Made by a program: the position numbers and the translations under genes
Shown: piece after piece, positions 15,215 through 23,048 of the stretch
How positions within the stretch are numbered: position 1 is the first letter of the stretch
Layout of the letters: every line of letters starts with the position of its first letter
Assembly: GCA_938036915.1 (NCBI GenBank)
Contig: CALHVV010000005.1
Coordinates: 1-47,366 of the forward strand
Direction: 5' to 3'
DNA length: 47,366 nucleotides
Source: an uncultured Candidatus Saccharibacteria bacterium
Lineage (GTDB): Bacteria > Patescibacteriota > Saccharimonadia > Saccharimonadales > Saccharimonadaceae
Notes under the pieces: generated by a model
What the model saw: the letters and a program-made list of their open reading frames with translations, nothing else
Databases searched by the model: none
Told to the model about the DNA's origin: nothing

Positions 15215-16993
15215 ATGACACAACGAATACTTGCCAACCAAACGCCGGATTACACCGGCCAAACCATCACTGTGGCCGGCTGGGTACATGCACGGCGCGA
15301 CCATGGTGGCCTGATTTTCATCGACCTACGCGACCATACTGGCCTGGTGCAGCTGGTCGTCAGCCCTGAGCAAACTACGGCCTTTGCCCTGGCGGAGCAC
15401 GCCCGCGACGAGTACGTCCTGCGGGCCCGCGGCCAGGTGCGCCAGCGTGGTGAGGGCCTGGCCAACCCCAATATTGCCAGCGGCAGCATCGAGCTAGCCG
15501 TAAGTGGGCTAGAGGTGCTGAACAAAGCCGAGACGCTGCCCATCCAGCCCTTTAGCGAGACCAATCAAGCCAGTGAAGACCTGCGCTTTGCCTACCGCTA
15601 CCTGGACCTGCGCCGCCCCAAGCTGCAAACGATGCTGCGCCGCCGCGCCGATATGTACCGCCGCATGCGCCAGTATATGGATGAGCGCGATTTTATCGAA
15701 ATCCAAACGCCAATTTTGGCGAATTCCAGCCCCGAAGGTGCGCGCGACTTCCTCATCCCCAGCCGCTTGCAAGAGGGCAAATTCTACGCCCTGCCACAAG
15801 CACCGCAGCAGTTTAAGCAGCTGCTGATGGTTGGCGGCGTGCCGCGCTACTACCAGCTGGCTGCGTGCTTCCGCGACGAAGACCCGCGCGCTGATCGCCT
15901 GTATGGTGAGTTTTACCAGCTGGATCTAGAGATGAGCTTTGTGGAGGATGGCGAGCAAGTCCGCCAAATGATGGAACCACTGATGCAGCAGCTTGTGACG
16001 GACTTTGCTGGCAAAACACTGCTGGACCTCAGCAACCTCCCAGCTGGCGATGGCCAGCCCATCCCGCGCATCCCGTACCAAACCGCCATGGAAACCTACG
16101 GTAGCGACAAGCCAGACCTGCGCTTTGGCATGGAGCTGGTTGAGCTAACGGACGTGTTTGCCGACACCGAATTTGGTGTGTTCAAAAACGCTGAGTGCAT
16201 TAAGGCAATCTGCGTCAAGAATGGCGCGTCGCTCAGCCGCAAGCAGATCGATGGCTTTACTCACATCGCCAAAGCCGAGGGCGCAGGCGGCCTGGCTTAC
16301 ATTACCTACCAAGATGGCGCGGCCAAGAGCCCAATTGCTAAGTTCCTGCGTGAAGAAGAGCTGGCTGCTATCCAAGCCAAGACGGGGGCCAAGGACGGCG
16401 ATGCAGTCTTCTTTGGGGCTGATACGCGCCCAGTCGTTAATGCAGTGCTCGGGCGGCTGCGTAGTGAGTTTGCCGAGCACTTTGGCCTCAAGGACTCGCA
16501 GGTGGTGGCGCTGGCCTGGATTATCGATTTCCCATTCTACGAGTGGGATGAGCATGCGCGTAGGCTCGACTTTGGTCACAATCCCTTTAGCATGCCAAAG
16601 GGTGGGCTCAACACTTTGCAAGCCGCCCAGACGGATGACGATAAGTTAGCTATTCTGGCCGACCAGTTCGATATGGTGATGAATGGCTACGAAATCTGCA
16701 GCGGCGGTGTGCGTAACCATAACCCGGCCGTACTGTATGAAGTATTTGGATTGCTCGGCTATAGCCGGCAGTATGTGGAAGAGAAGTTTGGCGCTATGCT
16801 GCGGGCCTTTACCTACGGTGCGCCGCCACACGCGGGCTGCGCCTTTGGTATTGACCGCATCCTGATGGAGTTAATCGGCGAGCATAACGTCCGCGAAACC
16901 CTCGCCTTCCCCAAAAACGGCAGCGGTGTCGACGTCATGATGGACTCACCCGCGCAGGTAGAACCTGGGCAGCTGAAGGAGTTGGGGCTATAA
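15215..16993 (+). CDS. aspS: aspartyl-tRNA synthetase
   Basis: The 592-aa bacterial-type class IIb synthetase charges tRNA-Asp. The N-terminal OB-fold anticodon-binding domain is about residues 1-105 ('TVAGWVHARRDHGGLIFIDLRD'), followed by the class II core with motif 1, motif 2 ('YYQLAACFRDEDPRADR', typical of AspRS) and motif 3 ('GCAFGIDRILM'). The bacterial GAD insertion lies between motifs 2 and 3 (about 280-420). Length matches the family. Whether it is discriminating or also charges tRNA-Asn cannot be told here; no gatCAB or asnS is in the window. Start fixed by the promoter at 15197-15205; the in-frame ATG at 15194 precedes it. Confidence 0.97.
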   Translation: MTQRILANQTPDYTGQTITVAGWVHARRDHGGLIFIDLRDHTGLVQLVVSPEQTTAFALAEHARDEYVLRARGQVRQRGEGLANPNIASGSIELAVSGLEVLNKAETLPIQPFSETNQASEDLRFAYRYLDLRRPKLQTMLRRRADMYRRMRQYMDERDFIEIQTPILANSSPEGARDFLIPSRLQEGKFYALPQAPQQFKQLLMVGGVPRYYQLAACFRDEDPRADRLYGEFYQLDLEMSFVEDGEQVRQMMEPLMQQLVTDFAGKTLLDLSNLPAGDGQPIPRIPYQTAMETYGSDKPDLRFGMELVELTDVFADTEFGVFKNAECIKAICVKNGASLSRKQIDGFTHIAKAEGAGGLAYITYQDGAAKSPIAKFLREEELAAIQAKTGAKDGDAVFFGADTRPVVNAVLGRLRSEFAEHFGLKDSQVVALAWIIDFPFYEWDEHARRLDFGHNPFSMPKGGLNTLQAAQTDDDKLAILADQFDMVMNGYEICSGGVRNHNPAVLYEVFGLLGYSRQYVEEKFGAMLRAFTYGAPPHAGCAFGIDRILMELIGEHNVRETLAFPKNGSGVDVMMDSPAQVEPGQLKELGL

Positions 16994-17069
16994 ACAAATG
17001 AGCGATGGCTCGCTATCGTTACGAATCTGGTGCAAATGAAACAAAAGTGCACAAGGAGACAGTGACCCT

Positions 17070-17495
17070 ATGAGCTGGGATCTCACCGCAATCAAAACAA
17101 AACGTCATGTCCAGTCGGTCGACGACCTGACGGAGGAAGACTGCGTGCCGCTCGAGCGCCAGCAGATGATTGCCGAGCTTGAAAAGGCTGCCAAAGCATG
17201 CGATGCGCAGCTAGACACGCGCGACCCGTCGTGGCTTGTTATGGAGAAGAAAGAGTGGCTGATCGAATTCAGCCTGAGCAAACACAGGGAGCAACTCATC
17301 ACTATGGGGCTGCGCGTCCGGGGTAGTAGGGAGCCAACGGAGGTATTTGCGTATCTTATCCAGCAGCTTGGTATGCGGCTGGTGGAGTGGAGCACCGGCG
17401 AGTTCCTGGATCTATCAAAGCAGAGCAGCTTCGGCCGCTGGCAGGAGTGGAGCGATCGGGCGCTGCGAGACCTTACAAAGTCACGAAAATCATAA
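17070..17495 (+). CDS. hypothetical protein
   Basis: The 141-aa soluble protein is mostly charged and mixed alpha/beta by appearance. It starts 'MSWDLTAIKTKRHVQSVDDL' and contains 'EWLIEFSLSKHREQLITMGLRVRG' and several tryptophans in the C-terminal half ('RLVEWSTGEFLDL', 'RWQEWSDRALRDL'). I do not recognise a family. AAGGAG (17053-17058) is 11 nt before the ATG. It lies 76 nt after aspS on the same strand and could be read through from it. Codon use is like its neighbours. No signal peptide or membrane helix. Confidence 0.6.
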   Translation: MSWDLTAIKTKRHVQSVDDLTEEDCVPLERQQMIAELEKAAKACDAQLDTRDPSWLVMEKKEWLIEFSLSKHREQLITMGLRVRGSREPTEVFAYLIQQLGMRLVEWSTGEFLDLSKQSSFGRWQEWSDRALRDLTKSRKS

Positions 17496-17537
17496 GTGTG
17501 TTGCGCGTGTAATAAGAATAAAATAGAGACTAGCTAG

Positions 17538-18200
17538 CTACGATAGCTCTATCGTTTCTATCCGCTGATACTTCACTCCAGCCTCAGTTGCCGCTGCTGT
17601 GCAAAGTGTATCAATCAATCCCTTGCCAGCATCACTCAAGATGGCGTCATGAGCAGGGAAGGCGAGGCGTGGGGCGACAGCCTGCAAGAAACTACGTACC
17701 TCGGAGAATTTGAGCCATGGTGCAGCTACAGGCAGAGCGAGGACGTCAATGGGGCGCTGCGGCAAAGCAAAGGAATCGCCAGGGTAGTAGATACGATTGT
17801 TGATCAGCGCGGCAAGGTTGTGGAGGTGCGGAATGTCTGGGCTTACTACAGCATGCTCACCGCCAAAAAACTCAAGCGTGAATGGCCCAATCTGGTATGT
17901 ATCACCAGGCACCGCGGCTATTGCATGACGGACAGAGAGTATGCCTTCTGGTAGAGATATCGTTGTACTATCTACAACGATATCATCAACACTTATAATC
18001 TCTGCTTCAGGAAATGCCTGTATAATACGCTTGATGAGCGCAGGGCTACAGTGGTCGGGATGCGCATGGGTAATGAGAACTGCCGCGACTTGCTGCGGCA
18101 TAGCAAAATCGTCGGTGTATACGCCTGGGTCGACGACCAAGCTTTGGCCGTCAATTGTAATAGTAAAGCAAGAGTGGGCGAATTTCGTCAGCGTTGTCAT
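17538..18200 (-). CDS. metallo-beta-lactamase-fold hydrolase (UlaG/UPF0173-like)
   Basis: The 220-aa MBL-fold protein resembles the UlaG/YtnP-type 'Zn-dependent hydrolase of the beta-lactamase fold'. It has 'TKFAHSCFTITIDGQSLVVDP' at the start, the metal motif 'THAHPDHCS' (HxHxDH), 'GGEHAV' supplying a further His, 'YYPGDSF' with the bridging Asp and 'FPAHDAIL' with the last His. All ligands appear present. The substrate is unknown. TATACT (18212-18207, minus strand) ends 6 nt before the ATG, so a leaderless message is expected. It is convergent with the hypothetical gene at 17070. Confidence 0.85.
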   Translation of the reverse strand: MTTLTKFAHSCFTITIDGQSLVVDPGVYTDDFAMPQQVAAVLITHAHPDHCSPALIKRIIQAFPEAEIISVDDIVVDSTTISLPEGILSVRHAIAAVPGDTYQIGPFTLEFFGGEHAVVSPDIPHLHNLAALINNRIYYPGDSFALPQRPIDVLALPVAAPWLKFSEVRSFLQAVAPRLAFPAHDAILSDAGKGLIDTLCTAAATEAGVKYQRIETIELS

Positions 18201-18482
18201 ACATCTAGTATAGCGGAGAAGAGGGTGAAGCGATAGGTTGTTTCTTGCCGTGGTACTGGTTGAGAATATTTGACTGGTGTCAGTAACTAGAGGGCTCCCT
18301 ATAGTAAAGATACATATGTACGCTCAAAAATCGCTTCCTAGTGCGGGAGCTGAAAAGCATAACTATGGCGTAGTAGCAATTTTTGATATTTCACAGACAA
18401 AATAGTAGGCAGGAGGGAGATAGTCCTGAAAGTAAGCTAGGAAACCATTGTGCTACCACCAGAAATGTGGCATCATAGCTGT

Positions 18483-19064
18483 ATGAACAAGACAATTCTC
18501 TTTGTGCCGGGCTTCCAAGAAGGGCGCACCGACCGCGATTACGATACACTGATGAGCCGCTGGCGAGCGATGGGCTATGCAGTGGAATTTGTACCAATTC
18601 AATGGTATCGCACTATGCAAAAACAGTGGTTGCAGACGCTACAAGAGCGGTATCGGCAGTATGATCCAGCTGAGACCATCCTGGCTGACTTCTCATTTGG
18701 GGCGTGTATTGCGTTCTTGGCGGCGTGTGAGCAAGCACCAAGTGAGCTGTGGCTCTTCTCGCTGTCACCATCATTTGCAGAGTGTGCGCAGTATTGGTCT
18801 AAGCGCAATTGGCGCACTATTGGTAAGCGACGACTTGAATATGCTAAGCAGGTGAGCTTGGTAGCGGCTGCGCAGCGTATTACGTGCCCTGTGCAGATTT
18901 TCGTTGGCTCGGAGGAGTTTATTAAGTGGCCAGAGATGAAACTTGTCTTTGATACTGCTATGGAACACATTCCCACCGTCCATGGCACAGTGGTAGAAGG
19001 CGCTGGGCATGCGGTAGATGATCCGCGGTATGTGGCGGCAGTGTGCGACGCAATAGAGCGGTAG
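18483..19064 (+). CDS. alpha/beta hydrolase with altered nucleophile elbow
   Basis: The 193-aa protein looks like a small alpha/beta hydrolase. It starts with the strand 'KTILFVPGFQEG' (the oxyanion-type HG region replaced by PGF) and ends with 'VVEGAGHAVDD', holding the expected catalytic His. A serine sits at the elbow position, but the motif is 'ADFSFGA', so the first Gly of GxSxG is Asp. An acid could be in 'QIFVGSEEFIKWP'. Activity is uncertain. CATCAT ends 6 nt before the ATG at 18483, a weaker -10; the in-frame upstream start at 18450 is a non-ATG codon. The next gene is convergent, with a hairpin between. Confidence 0.7.
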   Translation: MNKTILFVPGFQEGRTDRDYDTLMSRWRAMGYAVEFVPIQWYRTMQKQWLQTLQERYRQYDPAETILADFSFGACIAFLAACEQAPSELWLFSLSPSFAECAQYWSKRNWRTIGKRRLEYAKQVSLVAAAQRITCPVQIFVGSEEFIKWPEMKLVFDTAMEHIPTVHGTVVEGAGHAVDDPRYVAAVCDAIER

Positions 19065-19074
19065 CTATGGAACT

Positions 19075-19099
19075 ACGCTAGCCGTTTCCTGGCTAGCGT
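19075..19099. terminator. possible hairpin terminator
   Basis: ACGCTAGCC (19075-19083) and GGCTAGCGT (19091-19099) form a perfect 9-bp stem with a 7-nt loop in the 46-bp gap between two convergent genes. There is no clean T run on either side, so termination efficiency is doubtful. Confidence 0.5.
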
Positions 19100-19110
19100 G
19101 AGCTTTAGCT

Positions 19111-20058
19111 TTATTGTATGTGCTTTGTCTCTACATCCTGCCAGTCGTTGTTGTGCCGGAGTTCAGCGTTGTCACCAGCGAAGACCGCTTTTGCTTCGGT
19201 ATTGTCGCTCAGCGTCCAGAGGAACCAAGCGGTCATGTAGGCATCGCCATATTCCAGCACGTCTTTGTGACCAACGGTCTTGCGTCGCGCAATGACGCTT
19301 GGTTTATCTGTGCTAAGGGCTTGGAAGTTCTGCTGTAAGTCGCCCAGTGGGCTAATGGCAAGGTTGTCGCTTGGGCCAGTGCCAGTCATCATGTAGGTGG
19401 CTGTCTTGAGCTTGCTGGTGTCGTAGTGCCAGTTGTTGTCGTTTGCGGTGCCATGGCCAACGGCGCTAGCAGTGTAGAGGGAGGCATAGCGGTTACTATT
19501 GCCGTATTTTGTGGCGGCATTGATAGCACTGGCGCCGCCTTGGGAGTGCCCAGCGATACCGATTTTGCTTGTATTGACGAATCCCTTGATAGGGCTATCC
19601 TCTGCAGTATTGAGCTCTAGCGCGGTGTCAAGCATGGTCGATGTCGTTGCACCAGTGCCTGTCCAGCCATCCTCATTACCAATGACAACAAAGCCCCAGC
19701 TGGCCAAATGCTCGAAGATTGGCGCATAAGTAGATGCAGGTGTGGCGGTTCCATTGACCATCAGTACAAGTGGGAAGGTTTGGCCCGGAGCAGTGCGCTG
19801 TGGGGTGTAGATATGATACTCTTTGATGGCTGTGCTATCGCTGCGATGAGTGTGGTGTGCGACGCGGTAGGGGCCTGGCTTAGTATAGCGTTGCTCTAAT
19901 GTGCCACTGGGGTTCAATTTCGCAGCATAATCCTTCGCCACGCCGTCATTGCCAGTGATACTTTGGTTGAGATAGTTCATATAAAGCACAAGCAACACAA
20001 AGCACACGAAGAGTATTGCTATGATGATACCCAGAATTTTCAGAAGCTTTTTCGCCAT
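19111..20058 (-). CDS. membrane-anchored alpha/beta hydrolase (lipase/cutinase-like)
   Basis: The 315-aa protein has an N-terminal transmembrane anchor (about 6-27) and an outside alpha/beta-hydrolase domain similar in outline to dienelactone/cutinase-like (PETase-type) lipases. Features are 'FPLVLMVNGTATPAST' (strand with oxyanion hole), 'WGFVVIGNEDGWTGTG', the elbow 'GIAGHSQGGASAINAA' (GHSQG, Ser nucleophile) and 'AYMTAWFLWTLSDN' near the end. It probably cleaves esters or lipids outside the membrane. AAGGAC lies 6 nt before the ATG at 20058, and a TATACAC/TATAG region further upstream fits a leadered promoter. It is divergent from the phosphatase gene. Confidence 0.82.
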   Translation of the reverse strand: MAKKLLKILGIIIAILFVCFVLLVLYMNYLNQSITGNDGVAKDYAAKLNPSGTLEQRYTKPGPYRVAHHTHRSDSTAIKEYHIYTPQRTAPGQTFPLVLMVNGTATPASTYAPIFEHLASWGFVVIGNEDGWTGTGATTSTMLDTALELNTAEDSPIKGFVNTSKIGIAGHSQGGASAINAATKYGNSNRYASLYTASAVGHGTANDNNWHYDTSKLKTATYMMTGTGPSDNLAISPLGDLQQNFQALSTDKPSVIARRKTVGHKDVLEYGDAYMTAWFLWTLSDNTEAKAVFAGDNAELRHNNDWQDVETKHIQ

Positions 20059-20264
20059 CGGTATGTCCTTATTCAGTTCAATAATACTAGTAATATTATC
20101 TACTATACACCGGGTGTATAGTAATGACAAGGGAGACTGACTTCTTTTTTGCTAGATATATGGTGGCCTTGCTAGTAAGAGATCGAGCGACTTTACCCCT
20201 TGGCTATGGCAATGAAGCGCCTAAGCATTGCACTCACAAGAGCCAACGGTATATACTGATGAGC

Positions 20265-21038
20265 ATGTACGAACAAGAACTTCATACCGCGCAGCGGATT
20301 GCTCGCGAGGCGGGCGATATTATGCGCCGCTATTTTGATGGCGACCAACAGCGTCAGACCAAGGCGGATGGCACGCCAGTGACGATTGCCGATACAACAA
20401 TCAACTCGCTAGTGATCCAGCGCCTCCACGAGACCTTCCCAGACGATGGCGTCATTGGCGAAGAGGAGAGCACGACGGGCTATGGCCTCGAGCGGAAGTG
20501 GCTGTGCGACCCAGTCGACGGCACAAAGGCCTTTACCTGGGGTGTGCCCACAGCAATGTTTTCGCTTGCACTGGTAGTTGATGGTGTGCCAACCGTCGGT
20601 GTTGGCTATGAACCAATGACAGATCGGCTCTACTGGGCAGTGTGTGGCCATGGTGCCTTTTGCAATGGTACGCGGCTGCATGTGAATCACCAGACACTTG
20701 CCGAGGGGATCTTTGCGGCGTCGTGCAGCTATGCGAATATCCGCCGCCATAAGTATTATGATAAGCTGATCGAACGCAAGGTGAGCACAGCAAGCATTAG
20801 TGGTGCAGTAGCCAAAAGTGTTCGCGTGGCTGAGGGGCGCTTCGTTGGGTATTATGCCGAGAAGGTGAATGCGTATGACATGGCAGCGGTGCACGTTATT
20901 GTTGAGGAGGCTGGCGGTAAGGTTACGAGTGTATCAGGCCAGCCGCTTAATTATACGCAACCATTTTGTGGCGCGCTTGTGTCTAATGGTGTCGTGCACG
21001 ATGAGCTGATGGCAATAGTGCACGATGAGTGCTCATAA
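20265..21038 (+). CDS. inositol-monophosphatase-family phosphatase
   Basis: The 257-aa Mg-dependent phosphatase of the IMPase/HisN/CysQ superfamily has metal ligands in 'GEEES' (about 66-70), the signature 'DPVDGTKAF' (about 86-94) and the C-terminal 'AYDMAAVHVIVEEAGG', where the usual WD is YD. By layout it is closer to histidinol-phosphatase or inositol-phosphatase than to fructose-bisphosphatase; the substrate cannot be set by sequence alone. TATACT (20252-20257) is 7 nt before the ATG at 20265, so the second of two near ATGs is preferred over 20259. Its 3' end overlaps the convergent polymerase gene by 6 bp. Confidence 0.88.
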   Translation: MYEQELHTAQRIAREAGDIMRRYFDGDQQRQTKADGTPVTIADTTINSLVIQRLHETFPDDGVIGEEESTTGYGLERKWLCDPVDGTKAFTWGVPTAMFSLALVVDGVPTVGVGYEPMTDRLYWAVCGHGAFCNGTRLHVNHQTLAEGIFAASCSYANIRRHKYYDKLIERKVSTASISGAVAKSVRVAEGRFVGYYAEKVNAYDMAAVHVIVEEAGGKVTSVSGQPLNYTQPFCGALVSNGVVHDELMAIVHDECS

Positions 21039-22229
21039 ATACCGCACGCTACCAAATGGTATTTTGCGCTTCATCTGCGTGGCAATGCCGAGAGTATCGG
21101 CTGGCTGGACGGTGTGTGGGCCGTAGAACTGGTTGATCTCGTCGATTGCAGCAGTGAGAGCGTGGCGAGCTGATGGGTCGTCGAAGAGTGCGAGCTGTGC
21201 GTCTGTCTCGCTTGTGAGAAGATAACACGACATGCCAATCTCATAGGCGGGAAGCGGCATCGACTGGGTGAGTCGCTTGACGATATGAAAGAGCGTGGTG
21301 CCATCACATAGTGGATGCTCGCGACGCTCGTGGTTGTGCCAGCGGCCTGTTTGGTAACTTTTGACATAGAGGCGCACACCACGGGCGCGCACGTATTGCT
21401 GCCGGAGCGCAGCCGCGATGTCTTCGCACAGGACGTGGAAGCGGCGCAAGACTTGATCGTAATTGAGGTTTGGCTGATCGAGGACGAACTGTCGCCCGAC
21501 TGTCTTAAGTGGGCGCTCATCATTATCTACCTCCCAACCGCGCAGCCGCTTGTACCAGTCGCGTCCCGGCTTGCCATGAAACACCATGTGCTCGAGCGTT
21601 GCTTCGCTTGCAGCCAGAAAGTCCAGTGGTGTCTGGATACCAACCTGGTGGAGGCGCTTGCTGTAGCCAGTGGCAATACCAGTGAGGTCTTCGAGCGATA
21701 GCGTAGCGAGTACTGCGTGGAGATTGTCTGCAGTGATGCAAGTCAGGCCATCGGGTTTATTGATGCCGGCAGCAATCTTAGCTAGCCAGCGGTTGGTGCC
21801 AATGCCAACATTGCAGCGCATGTAGTCGCCAACCTCGCTACGGAGGCGCTGCTTGATCTCCTGGCCAATCGTCAGTGCGCCGCGCGCCCGGATGTCAGGC
21901 GGGCTTTGGCTGAGGTCGACTACCCCTTCGTCGATGCTTTTCATGGTGGCACTGGGCGAGTAGTCGCTGAGGATGGTTGCAAGTCGGTGGTAGACATAGC
22001 GATACTTGGGTGGATCGCTTTCTAGCGGGACGATATTGGGGCAGAGAAGCCGCGCCGCAGGCAAGCGCATGCCAGTACGGACACCACGTGCTTTGGCTTC
22101 GTAGCTTGCGGTGACGATAGTCGCATGCTGGTTGCGCCGATTGACGATGACAACTGGCCGGTGGCGGAGCAACGGCCGAGACTGCTGCTCGATCGTGGCA
22201 AAGCAGCTATTAAGATCGATATGCATCAT
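21033..22229 (-). CDS. Y-family DNA polymerase (DinB/UmuC-like)
   Basis: The 398-aa translesion polymerase has catalytic acids in 'MHIDLNSCF' (Asp5) and 'SIDEGVVDL' (98-106, the SxDExxxDL motif). The steric-gate Phe10 is present and the adjacent residue is Cys. HhH/thumb segments 'NRWLAKIAAGINKPDG' and 'LTGIATGYSKRLHQVGI' follow, then a little-finger domain, so all polymerase domains are there. The tail lacks an obvious QLxLF clamp motif, but 'QLALF' in 'DAQLALFDD' (about 348-352) fits a beta-clamp-binding peptide. It is 24 nt behind the small gene at 22254-22520 and is probably expressed with it. Confidence 0.9.
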   Translation of the reverse strand: MMHIDLNSCFATIEQQSRPLLRHRPVVIVNRRNQHATIVTASYEAKARGVRTGMRLPAARLLCPNIVPLESDPPKYRYVYHRLATILSDYSPSATMKSIDEGVVDLSQSPPDIRARGALTIGQEIKQRLRSEVGDYMRCNVGIGTNRWLAKIAAGINKPDGLTCITADNLHAVLATLSLEDLTGIATGYSKRLHQVGIQTPLDFLAASEATLEHMVFHGKPGRDWYKRLRGWEVDNDERPLKTVGRQFVLDQPNLNYDQVLRRFHVLCEDIAAALRQQYVRARGVRLYVKSYQTGRWHNHERREHPLCDGTTLFHIVKRLTQSMPLPAYEIGMSCYLLTSETDAQLALFDDPSARHALTAAIDEINQFYGPHTVQPADTLGIATQMKRKIPFGSVRYL

Positions 22230-22253
22230 CAGTGGTGGGGCGGGATTGATTTG

Positions 22254-22520
22254 CTATGAGACATGATCGGCCTCGCGGGTGAGCCGCCATACCAGTGTGA
22301 TGCTGTCAAACTCGAGGCGGTAATCAGCTTGCTCATCTGTCACATCGAAGATATGCACCGTACGTGTACCGCGCTGATGCTCGAAGCCTAGGCCAATTCG
22401 CCTGATCGTCACTTCCTGGCCATTGCCGCGCCGAAATTTAACTGGCTGGCATGGCTGGTGCCCACGCCGAAAAATCGCCACTACCTCCACGACTTCATCA
22501 AGATATAGTTCGTCATCCAT
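22254..22520 (-). CDS. small polymerase-linked beta-rich protein
   Basis: The 88-aa protein is predicted by eye to be mostly strands ('EVVEVVAIFRRGHQPCQPVKFRRG', cut here as two pieces 'EVVEVVAIFRRG' and 'PVKFRRGNGQEVTIRRIGLG', then 'YRLEFDSITLVWRLTRE'). Its layout recalls the small DUF6504-like proteins that accompany ImuB polymerases in actinobacteria; that likeness is impression, not alignment. TATACT (22533-22528, minus strand) ends 7 nt before the ATG, so it is the leaderless first gene of an operon with the Y-family polymerase 24 nt downstream. A role as a polymerase accessory factor is inferred from this linkage. Confidence 0.65.
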   Translation of the reverse strand: MDDELYLDEVVEVVAIFRRGHQPCQPVKFRRGNGQEVTIRRIGLGFEHQRGTRTVHIFDVTDEQADYRLEFDSITLVWRLTREADHVS

Positions 22521-22851
22521 TGTTCTTAGTATAGCGCATGAGCTAGGCATGGTCGACGAGTGAAAACATAGTAACAGAGGTGGAGTGTGCGTATGCTCAA
22601 GCGATGTATTGCTATGTTAGTACCCTATGCCACTCTCGCTTTACAAGAAAACACCCTATGGAAGTGAGATAAAACCTAACCTTTTGCATAGGACTAAAGG
22701 AAAATGACGCGCAGCTCTTACAACTGTATTGCCCCGCACAAGAGCATAGTGAAGACGAAGAAGGAGAGATTTGACAAAATAGACAATGCCAGCTGTCCTT
22801 GGCTCAGTTGTCACGATAAGCTAATGCAATAGAGCGGCGCAGCTTAGAAAA
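22521..22851. other. intergenic region, no secure gene
   Basis: Besides the polymerase operon promoter at its left edge, this 330-bp stretch has no secure gene. A 42-codon plus-strand frame at 22704-22832 has AAAGGA before its ATG and three cysteines, but no promoter or terminator that I can recognise. Confidence 0.4.
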
Positions 22852-23028
22852 TTATTTCTGCTGCTTGCGACTCTCGATAAACATCATAATGAGCCAGATA
22901 ATGACGACGATTGCTGCGAGCGAGAGCAGTCCGTTGATAACCCATGCGGCTAGCTTTAGTACAACACCAAGTAGCCACGCGGCAATAATGACAATAGCGA
23001 TTGTGAGAATAAGTCGAGATAGTTTCAT
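22852..23028 (-). CDS. 58-aa membrane protein
   Basis: This gene encodes 'MKLSRLILTIAIVIIAAWLL' followed by a second hydrophobic run ('INGLLSLAAIVVIIWLIMMF') and the basic tail 'IESRKQQK'. It therefore has two short transmembrane helices in a hairpin, as in many tiny bacterial stress or envelope peptides (lmo0937-like in size and layout, not proven). TATACT on the minus strand (23040-23035) ends 6 nt before the ATG; AAGG also lies just before the start. Its start codon is 20 bp from the divergent MutY-like gene, and both use one overlapping -10 element. Confidence 0.75.
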   Translation of the reverse strand: MKLSRLILTIAIVIIAAWLLGVVLKLAAWVINGLLSLAAIVVIIWLIMMFIESRKQQK

Positions 23029-23034
23029 CCTTCT

Positions 23035-23042
23035 AGTATACT
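23035..23042. promoter_or_regulatory. palindromic shared -10 for two divergent leaderless genes
   Basis: The palindrome AGTATACT contains TATACT on both strands: 23037-23042 (plus) lies 6 nt before the MutY-like ATG at 23049, and 23040-23035 (minus) lies 6 nt before the 58-aa gene's ATG at 23028. The whole intergenic space is 20 bp. Confidence 0.75.
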
Positions 23043-23048
23043 ATACTT

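Noticed and set aside
22704..22832. 42-codon frame with AAAGGA before the ATG and three cysteines
   Set aside because: Only one supporting signal; no promoter, terminator or recognisable motif, so not called as a gene.
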